DNA of 5,295 bases from Candidatus Adiutrix sp. GTDB taxonomy: Bacteria > Desulfobacterota > Desulfarculia > Adiutricales > Adiutricaceae. The stretch is taken from assembly GCA_031283395.1 (NCBI GenBank), contig JAITBV010000092.1, forward strand, positions 1-5,295, read 5' to 3'. The notes beneath the pieces are model-generated. The model was given only the letters and a program-made list of their open reading frames with translations. It ran no database searches and was not told where the DNA came from. Shown piece after piece: positions 1 to 4,557 of the stretch (the first letter of the stretch is position 1; the number at the start of each line of letters is the position of its first letter). Position numbers and translations under genes: made by a program.

Positions 1-1
1 T

Positions 2-1018
2 TTCCTCTGGGGCCTTTTGTGGGCCATCTACTTCGCTCTGGACGGCTTTGATTTCGGCATCGGCATGCTGGTGCCGGTCATCGGCCTGGGTTCCGCAAGC
101 GAGCGCGACGCCATGCACCTGGTCACCGGCCCGGTCTGGGACGGCAACCAGGTCTGGCTCATCACCGCCGGCGGCGTGACCTTCGCCGCCTTCCCCCTGG
201 CCTACGCCGTCATGTTCTCCAGCCTCTACACCGCCCTTTTGCTTCTGCTTTTGATGCTCATTCTCCGGGGCGCGGCGGCGGAACTGCGGCACCAGAGCCA
301 GAGCCCGCTCTGGCGGCAGAGCTGGGACTGCATCCTGGCCGGGGCCAGCTTTCTGGCGCCCCTTTTGCTGGGCGTGGCCTTTTCCAACATCTTCCGCGGC
401 CTGCCCCTGGATGCCGACCATTTCTTCCGGGGCTGCGAGGTTTTGGGCCTGACCAGCAACACCCTGAGCCTGCTCCACCCCTACTGCCTCCTGGGCGGGG
501 TGCTCTTCGTGATCATGTTCGCGCTCCACGGGGCCCTGTATCTCTCCTGGCGGGTCAGCGGCGACTTGTCGGACAAGAGCATCATTGTGGCCAAGACCCT
601 CTGGCCCATCTTCCTGGTTCTCTTTCTGATCTACGTGGTCCTGACCTTCGCCTGGGCCGGCCTCTGGGTCAACTACGTCACCTCTCCTCTGCTTCTGGGC
701 CTGCCCCTGGCCTGCGCCGTGGCCTTCCTGGCCGGCGGCCACCAGCTCTACCGGACCCCGAACACTAAATCCGCCTTCATCTTCAACGGCCTGGGCATCA
801 TAACCCTGACCCTCACCGGGGTCATGGGCATCTATCCCAACCTCCTGCCCTCCAGGCTGGATCCGGCCGGGGCCCTGACCATCGCCAATGCCTCGTCCAC
901 CCCCAAGACCCTGGGCATCATGCTGGTCGTGGCCCTGATCTTCGTGCCCATAGTCATACTCTACCAGTGGTGGGCCCACCGCCGCCTGGCCTATCTTCTC
1001 AACGCCGAATACGAATAA
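2..1018 (+). CDS. cydB: Cytochrome bd quinol oxidase subunit II (CydB), 5'-truncated by window edge
   Basis: This is the integral-membrane subunit II of cytochrome bd oxidase, which pairs with the haem-carrying CydA to oxidise quinol and reduce O2 to water with high affinity. The frame is open from base 2 (FLWGL) into the family's usual N-terminal segment, so the gene starts upstream; a TTG at 17 is not the start. 338 residues are visible, and roughly ten are probably missing. Family marks, numbered from base 2: LDGFDFGIGML (about 13-23), WDGNQVWLITAGG (about 46-58), the FAAFPLAYA helix (about 61-69), GVMGIYPNLLP (about 273-283) and LTIANASSTPKTLGIML (about 292-308). Strongly hydrophobic stretches near 1-20, 56-88, 108-126, 157-181, 195-219, 227-245, 257-275 and 303-321 fit an eight- to nine-helix protein with a short form of the family's length. 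The stop is TAA. cydA would be expected just upstream. In an anaerobe its likely job is oxygen scavenging (inference). Confidence 0.95.
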   Translation, partial: FLWGLLWAIYFALDGFDFGIGMLVPVIGLGSASERDAMHLVTGPVWDGNQVWLITAGGVTFAAFPLAYAVMFSSLYTALLLLLLMLILRGAAAELRHQSQSPLWRQSWDCILAGASFLAPLLLGVAFSNIFRGLPLDADHFFRGCEVLGLTSNTLSLLHPYCLLGGVLFVIMFALHGALYLSWRVSGDLSDKSIIVAKTLWPIFLVLFLIYVVLTFAWAGLWVNYVTSPLLLGLPLACAVAFLAGGHQLYRTPNTKSAFIFNGLGIITLTLTGVMGIYPNLLPSRLDPAGALTIANASSTPKTLGIMLVVALIFVPIVILYQWWAHRRLAYLLNAEYE

Positions 1019-1033
1019 GGCGCCATAGGCGCC
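1019..1033. repeat. Short GGCGCC inverted repeat just after cydB
   Basis: GGCGCC occurs at 1019-1024 and again at 1028-1033 with ATA between. It can form a compact six-base-pair hairpin one base after the cydB stop codon and slightly overlaps the larger terminator repeat. It may protect the cydB mRNA 3' end or simply be incidental in a GC-rich genome. Confidence 0.4.
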
Positions 1034-1080
1034 TGAAACAAAAACCGCCGGGTTCATCCCGGCGGTTTTTTGTTTCAGGC
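1031..1080. terminator. Bidirectional intrinsic terminator shared by cydB and the flagellin gene
   Basis: A near-perfect inverted repeat runs from 1031 to 1080. The GC core is CCGCCGGG (1045-1052) against CCCGGCGG (1058-1065) around a short loop. It is flanked by A-tract and T-tract arms, AAAAA on the left and TTTTTT on the right, and then by GCCTGAAACA paired with TGTTTCAGGC. Because both sides of the core carry A/T runs, RNA made in either direction ends the GC hairpin with a U-run. It lies 12 bases after the cydB stop and 12 bases past the flagellin stop on the other strand, exactly where two convergent genes need it. The only mismatch is one extra T in the right arm. Confidence 0.9.
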
Positions 1081-1092
1081 CGAAGCCTTGGG

Positions 1093-3501
1093 TCAGCCGT
1101 TTAAAAGGGCCAGGGCCATCTGGGGCAGGCTGTTGACCTGGCTCAGGAGCGAGACGCCCGCCTGGGTCAGGAGCTGGTTCTTGACAAAGTCGGTCATTTC
1201 CCGGGCGATGTCCACGTCTGAGATGACGCTTTCGGCCCTCTGCAGGTTCTCCATGCTTATTTCCATGTGGTTCATGGTGTTTTCCAGGCGGTTCATGTAG
1301 GCCCCCAGGGCGGTGCGGATTTTTTCCTTGCGTTCGATGGCCGCGGTCAGGGCCTCCAGGGCTTCCTGGGCGTGGCTCTGGGTGCGCAGGTGGGCTCCGG
1401 CCCAATCGCCGTCGTCGGCGTTCTGGGTCTCCACGAACCCGGACGAATCCAGGCCGCCGAGGTTCCGGGCCGGGCTCCCGTCAGGCCGCAGGCCGAAACC
1501 CAGGCCGGCCAGGGCGCCGAGGTCCAGGTCGGCCCCGGAGCCCACGTTCAATATCTTAAGATCCCGGCCCGCGCCCAGATCCCGGCCGGTGAGCTCCAGG
1601 TAAAAGCTGCCGTAGCCGTTGGGGCTGGCCTTCAGGGTCCCCCAGTATTTGCCGCCGTTGTTGAAGACTACGCCCCGGTTGTTGGATTCACCGGTCTCAT
1701 CGTTGAACCACAGCACCAGGTCTTCCACCCGGCTGAAGTTGCCCGCCAGGCCCAGGGCCCGGTCGCAGGCCTCCAGGCAGCTTGAATCCCCGGCCTCCTT
1801 GCAGAATACGTAAACCGTGGTGTAGCCGTCCCGGTAATAGCCGGGGTCGTCCTCCACCCTGGCCCAGAAACCGCTGTCCGTATTGCCGTTGATGGCCGCG
1901 ACCAGAGCCGAGGCCGGGCTGAGATAGGTGTTGCCGGAACCCACCCGGGTCAGGCTGAAGTCGCCTTCGGGCAGGGCTCCCAGGACCAGGGAGGCGCTGC
2001 CGTAAAAGTAGACTTCATTGCCGAAAGACCACTGGAAGGCATGGGCCAGGGGGTCGCCCTCGACCAGATCGTTCAGGGTGAGCCCGGAGTATTCATTGAC
2101 CGGAGTGCCGAGTTTCAGCCGGTAGCCGTCGGCGGGATCAAATTCCACCAGGTCGTGGGGCACGGTCTGGCCGTCGGGAAGGGTGAACACCGGCCACACT
2201 TCGTCCCGGGCCGTGACCTCGACCGCGGCGCCGTTGTGTTCCCATTGGCTGTCCGCCAAATTCCAGGTGAGCCCCGCTCCGCCGGAGGTGGCGGCGGACG
2301 CCATGAAGAAGGTGTATGAACCGCCGGCGCTGGTTATGGTATAGCTCGGGCCAAGGCCCGCTTGAAGGCTGGCGGAATTGAAATCGTCGAACGCCACTTC
2401 GTAGCGGTCGTCTTTTGTCACCCAGGCCTGGCTGTCTGGGTCGTAAAGAAAGAGATCGGCCCGCGGCCAGGCGGAATTTCCGAAGCCGAAGCAGACCGAG
2501 GGTGGCGAGGCCTCATTGGCTATGGCGACCGGGATATCGCCGATTATCATCAGGTCCCGCTGGCAGACCGAACCGAGGGCCGGGGAGCCGTAGGCGGTGA
2601 TGTCAAGGCTCTGGCCGCCGCTCGACTGTATCTCATACCTGGTCTCGGGGCGGTCCTTGATATCGATGCGCACCCGGGCTTGGGTGCCGCGGTTGACCTG
2701 GTCCAGAAGCTGGCCCAGGGTGAAATCCTCCCCGCGGGCCGCCCAGGCCCCGGCGATGTAGCGGCCCCGGGTGAGGCTGTCCTCGCAGGTCACGCCCAGG
2801 TCCCAGTTGTAGCCGAAAGAGAAGATGTCGCCCGCCCGCCAGCCGTCCACCGGTTCGCCCAGGCTGGTGACGCCGCCCCCGCAACAGGCTTCGGCCCTGA
2901 AGCTGTCGGCATAGCTGGTGTTGCCCCATATTTCGTAACGCGCGTCCCCGGCCACCCTAAGGCCCGTGCCCGTGGTGGCCCGGACATCGCCGATATTGAC
3001 GAAGTGGTAATCCTCGGCCTGGCTGTTGGTCAGGCCGAAATGTATCTTAAGCCCCAGGCCGTGGTGGAGGTCGCTGATGGAGCCGTCCAGGAGCTTGACT
3101 CCGTTGAATACGGTGGCGTTGGCGATGCGGTCTATTTCCGCGGCCATGGCCTGATATTCGGAATTGATGATTTCCCGCTGCACCGTGGTATAGGTCCCGG
3201 TGGCGGCCTGTTCGGCCAGTTCCTTCATGCGAATGAGTTTTTCATCAATGACGGCCATGGCCCCTTCGGCGGTCTGGAGCATGCTCACCCCGTCGGCCGC
3301 GTTGCGGAGCCCCTGCTGGAGGGTGCCGAGGTCCGACCGCATGATCTCCCGGACGGCGAAGGCGGCCGGGCCGTCAACCGGGCCGTTGATCCGGAGCCCG
3401 GAGGCCAGGCGCTGGGTGTTCTGGCTCAGCCGGGCATAGGCCATATTCAGGCGCCGGTGGGTGTTATAGGCCATCATATTGTGGTTGATCGTCAAACTCA
3501 T
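1093..3501 (-). CDS. fliC: Flagellin, 802 residues, with a very large cysteine-containing variable domain
   Basis: This is the structural subunit of the flagellar filament, exported unfolded through the flagellar type III apparatus and assembled at the filament tip. Residues 1-140 are the conserved N-terminal D0/D1 helices (MSLTINHNMMAYNT; RLASGLRING; VIDEKLIRMKELAEQAATGTY at 84-104; IANATVFNGVKLLDG at 126-140). Residues 151-171 (LKIHFG, QAEDYHFVNIGD) look like sulfate-reducer flagellins. Residues 703-802 are the C-terminal D1/D0 helices (ALGAYMNRLENT, SDVDIAREMT, LLSQVNSLPQMALALL). The roughly 520 residues between form the outer, surface-exposed part; ordinary flagellins total about 275-500 residues. 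Eight cysteines lie only in this middle (206, 207, 239, 313, 337, 567, 575, 579). I chose the ATG at 3501 because the protein begins there with the family's exact N-terminus, AGAGG lies six bases upstream, and the sigma-28 promoter sits inside the longer open frame (which reaches 3681), excluding it. No HExxH metalloprotease motif is present. The stop is TGA. Identity is very sure; the middle domain's role is unknown. Confidence 0.96.
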   Translation of the reverse strand: MSLTINHNMMAYNTHRRLNMAYARLSQNTQRLASGLRINGPVDGPAAFAVREIMRSDLGTLQQGLRNAADGVSMLQTAEGAMAVIDEKLIRMKELAEQAATGTYTTVQREIINSEYQAMAAEIDRIANATVFNGVKLLDGSISDLHHGLGLKIHFGLTNSQAEDYHFVNIGDVRATTGTGLRVAGDARYEIWGNTSYADSFRAEACCGGGVTSLGEPVDGWRAGDIFSFGYNWDLGVTCEDSLTRGRYIAGAWAARGEDFTLGQLLDQVNRGTQARVRIDIKDRPETRYEIQSSGGQSLDITAYGSPALGSVCQRDLMIIGDIPVAIANEASPPSVCFGFGNSAWPRADLFLYDPDSQAWVTKDDRYEVAFDDFNSASLQAGLGPSYTITSAGGSYTFFMASAATSGGAGLTWNLADSQWEHNGAAVEVTARDEVWPVFTLPDGQTVPHDLVEFDPADGYRLKLGTPVNEYSGLTLNDLVEGDPLAHAFQWSFGNEVYFYGSASLVLGALPEGDFSLTRVGSGNTYLSPASALVAAINGNTDSGFWARVEDDPGYYRDGYTTVYVFCKEAGDSSCLEACDRALGLAGNFSRVEDLVLWFNDETGESNNRGVVFNNGGKYWGTLKASPNGYGSFYLELTGRDLGAGRDLKILNVGSGADLDLGALAGLGFGLRPDGSPARNLGGLDSSGFVETQNADDGDWAGAHLRTQSHAQEALEALTAAIERKEKIRTALGAYMNRLENTMNHMEISMENLQRAESVISDVDIAREMTDFVKNQLLTQAGVSLLSQVNSLPQMALALLNG

Positions 3502-3507
3502 GGTCGG

Positions 3508-3519
3508 CCTCTTCTCTCC
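3508..3519 (-). promoter_or_regulatory. Flagellin ribosome binding site (decides the start)
   Basis: Read on the minus strand, GGAGAGAAGAGG precedes the ATG at 3501, with AGAGG six bases from it. This supports the 802-residue start over the upstream in-frame ATG codons, such as the ones at 3681, 3663 and 3621, of which the open frame offers several. Confidence 0.8.
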
Positions 3520-3537
3520 AGGGTCGTTGGCTCCTGG
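3518..3537 (-). promoter_or_regulatory. Small hairpin with two GGA motifs in the flagellin 5' UTR
   Basis: On the minus strand CCAGG (3537-3533) and CCTGG (3522-3518) can pair around a ten-base loop. A GGA lies at the edge of each arm (3534-3532 and 3519-3517), and the second is part of the purine-rich ribosome-binding region. In some bacteria CsrA represses flagellin translation by binding paired GGA motifs over the ribosome binding site and is relieved by FliW. Here the GGA triplets are not in an ideal loop, so this is only a candidate. Confidence 0.25.
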
Positions 3538-3562
3538 CGCTGGCGCGCCGTCTTCAAGTGTC

Positions 3563-3589
3563 TTATCGGCTTTTTTAAACTCCGCTTTA
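3563..3589 (-). promoter_or_regulatory. Sigma-28 (FliA) promoter of the flagellin gene
   Basis: On the minus strand TAAA (3589-3586), a 15-base spacer (3585-3571) and GCCGATAA (3570-3563) match the enterobacterial-type sigma-28 consensus TAAA-N15-GCCGATAA at every position. Transcription would begin near 3556, giving a leader of about 55 bases before the ATG at 3501. This places the flagellin in the last class of flagellar genes, switched on when the anti-sigma factor FlgM is exported through the finished hook-basal body (family knowledge). Confidence 0.93.
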
Positions 3590-3618
3590 ATCTTTTTTGG
3601 GATTTTTTTAACTTTTTT
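3571..3618 (-). promoter_or_regulatory. Phased A-tracts in and upstream of the flagellin promoter
   Basis: On the minus strand four A-runs of 6, 6, 7 and 6 bases lie at 3571-3576, 3593-3598, 3603-3609 and 3613-3618. Their centres are 22, 10.5 and 9.5 bases apart, close to whole helical turns, the arrangement that gives intrinsically bent DNA. The three outer runs sit directly upstream of the -35 element, where an UP-element-like contact with the RNA polymerase alpha subunit would be expected. The block stands out sharply from the GC-rich surroundings. Confidence 0.6.
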
Positions 3619-3690
3619 CATTTGAAACTTGAGGTTTATCTCAAGCGCCGCGGGCGTTTTCATTTTGCCTCCAGGGGTCAATGAGTCTTG

Positions 3691-3706
3691 GGGGGCCGCC
3701 GGCCCC
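3691..3706 (+). terminator. Possible intrinsic terminator or insulator hairpin
   Basis: GGGGCC (3692-3697) pairs with GGCCCC (3701-3706) around GCC, and a T-rich stretch follows (TGGTTTTATCTTTATTTT). That layout resembles a plus-strand intrinsic terminator with an imperfect U-run. No plus-strand gene lies upstream to terminate, so it may stop antisense transcription coming through the flagellin gene, or be incidental. A competing longer repeat pairs CCAGGGG (3671-3677) with CCCCTGG (3703-3709). Confidence 0.3.
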
Positions 3707-3716
3707 TGGTTTTATC

Positions 3717-3745
3717 TTTATTTTGATTTGATAATATGTTATACT
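3717..3745 (+). promoter_or_regulatory. Candidate sigma-70-type promoter for hdrCB
   Basis: The AT-rich patch contains TATACT (3740-3745), one base off the TATAAT consensus, preceded by TG one base upstream (3737-3738), giving an extended -10 element. TTTATT (3717-3722) lies 17 bases upstream as a weak -35 (three of six matches). The start would fall near 3752, leaving a leader of about 180 bases. It is the only convincing promoter-like patch before hdrC, but AT-rich sequence makes such matches easy. Confidence 0.45.
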
Positions 3746-3838
3746 CTTTAAATCCATCATCCTGAAGCGGTCCGTCCGGGGCCGCCTCCAAGGCTTCGCG
3801 GGCTTTCGGCGTCTGAGAAATCCAGGCCGTCCGGCCGC

Positions 3839-3871
3839 GGGGTGGGGGCAAAGGCGGGCGGGGGCAAAGGC
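3839..3871 (+). repeat. G-rich 16-bp tandem repeat with G-quadruplex potential
   Basis: GGGGGCAAAGGC occurs at 3844-3855 and 3860-3871, separated by GGGC, so this is a 16-base unit repeated 1.75 times. With the preceding GGGG (3839-3842) the strand has four G-runs, at 3839-3842, 3844-3848, 3856-3858 and 3860-3864, with loops of 1, 7 and 1 bases. That satisfies the common G3+N1-7 quadruplex pattern. It lies 60-95 bases before the hdrC start on the coding strand, so an RNA structure in the leader is possible. Confidence 0.55.
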
Positions 3872-3932
3872 TGATGGCGGCCGGCCCGGACCGGGGACGG
3901 CCCGTTTTCACCCCTTTTCCCAAGGAGTTCAT

Positions 3933-4541
3933 ATGGAACCGGCGAACAAGAAATTTGCCTCTTCTGAACCCATCAAGGTCAGTGACAGCGATGCGGCTTT
4001 CCCCCACAAGGTGGCTGAAATCGCGGGCACCGATCTTAATGCCTGCCTCACCTGCCTGAGCTGTTCCGGCGGCTGCCCCATGTATCAATACATGGATTAC
4101 GGCCCCCACGGCATCATGCGGCTGGTGGTGCTGGGGCTCAAGCGCGAGGCTCTCACTTCCAACACCGTCTGGCGCTGCCTGGGTTGCCACACCTGCGCGG
4201 CGGTCTGCCCCATGGCCATCAACATCGCCTCGGTCATGGACTATCTGCGGCAGGAATGCCTGGCCGAGAAACTGCCCGTGGGCGACAAGCCTCTCTGGGA
4301 GTTCCACCGCTGCATGCTGAACACCGCCCGCCGCCACGGCCGGGTGGCCAAGCTGGAGTTGATGGGGGAACACAAGATCCGCACCATGGGCCTGGGCCCC
4401 AAGGCCTGGTTCCAGGACGCCATCCTGGGCACGAAGATGCTCATGATGCACAAACTTCACATTTTGCCCTCCCGCCTGATGAGCAACGGGCGGGCCGCCG
4501 TCCGCAAGATCCTCGACGCCGGCCCCTGGGCCGATTATTGA
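3933..4541 (+). CDS. hdrC: Heterodisulfide reductase subunit C-like iron-sulfur protein
   Basis: HdrC is a soluble protein that carries electrons between the HdrA flavoprotein and the HdrB catalytic subunit through two [4Fe-4S] clusters. The 202-residue product has two complete ferredoxin-type motifs: C38-x2-C41-x2-C44-x3-C48-P and C82-x2-C85-x2-C88-x3-C92-P. The segment between them (YGPHGIMRLVVLGL at 56-69, then NTVWRCLGCHTCAAVCP) and the following helix (INIASVMDYLRQECL) match the HdrC pattern. Two further cysteines (109, 127) are outside the motifs. There is no membrane helix, so it is not the QmoC or DsrM type of fusion. Its length is slightly above the usual 180-190 residues, mainly from an N-terminal tail. 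The ATG at 3933 is chosen because AAGGAG lies five bases upstream. It stops 16 bases before the hdrB ATG, so the two are surely co-transcribed. In sulfate reducers such proteins occur in Hdr-Flox and related bifurcating complexes; which one applies here cannot be seen. Confidence 0.9.
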   Translation: MEPANKKFASSEPIKVSDSDAAFPHKVAEIAGTDLNACLTCLSCSGGCPMYQYMDYGPHGIMRLVVLGLKREALTSNTVWRCLGCHTCAAVCPMAINIASVMDYLRQECLAEKLPVGDKPLWEFHRCMLNTARRHGRVAKLELMGEHKIRTMGLGPKAWFQDAILGTKMLMMHKLHILPSRLMSNGRAAVRKILDAGPWADY

Positions 4542-4544
4542 GAA

Positions 4545-4551
4545 AAGGAGG
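4545..4551 (+). promoter_or_regulatory. Strong hdrB ribosome binding site
   Basis: AAGGAGG ends six bases before the ATG at 4558, an almost ideal Shine-Dalgarno sequence in the 16-base gap after hdrC. It fixes the hdrB start and points to tightly coupled expression of the pair. Confidence 0.85.
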
Positions 4552-4557
4552 CCCGCC

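Larger units (their letters stand above)
3502..3932. other. Divergent intergenic region between flagellin and hdrC
   Basis: This stretch of about 430 bases separates the minus-strand flagellin from the plus-strand hdrCB genes. In order it holds the flagellin leader and ribosome site (3502-3556), the sigma-28 promoter with phased A-tracts (3563-3618), a neutral stretch (3620-3670), a GC hairpin (3691-3706), an AT-rich patch with a candidate plus-strand promoter (3711-3750), and a GC-rich presumed leader (3752-3932) with a G-rich tandem repeat and the hdrC ribosome site AAGGAG (3922-3927). Frames open through it on either strand show no recognisable protein and look like by-products of high GC. 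Confidence 0.8.

Noticed and set aside
1500..2970. The large flagellin middle domain as an enzyme (flagellinolysin-type metalloprotease)
   Set aside because: No HExxH zinc-binding motif or other catalytic signature is present in the translated segment.
3502..3681. A lysine-rich 60-residue N-terminal extension of the flagellin
   Set aside because: The lysines arise from the A-tracts of the promoter region; the sigma-28 promoter and ribosome site lie inside it, and flagellin N-termini begin at the downstream Met.
2362..3684. A 440-residue open frame on the plus strand opposite the flagellin gene
   Set aside because: It lies fully antisense to a certain flagellin, is dominated by Gly, Ala, Val, Pro and Arg as expected from the complement of GC-rich codons, and shows no recognisable domain.
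3723..3745. Tandem TTGAT (3723-3727 and 3728-3732) as an FNR/CRP-type operator
   Set aside because: The half-sites are direct repeats, and the inverted partner ATCAA is missing at the proper spacing; AT-rich sequence explains the match.
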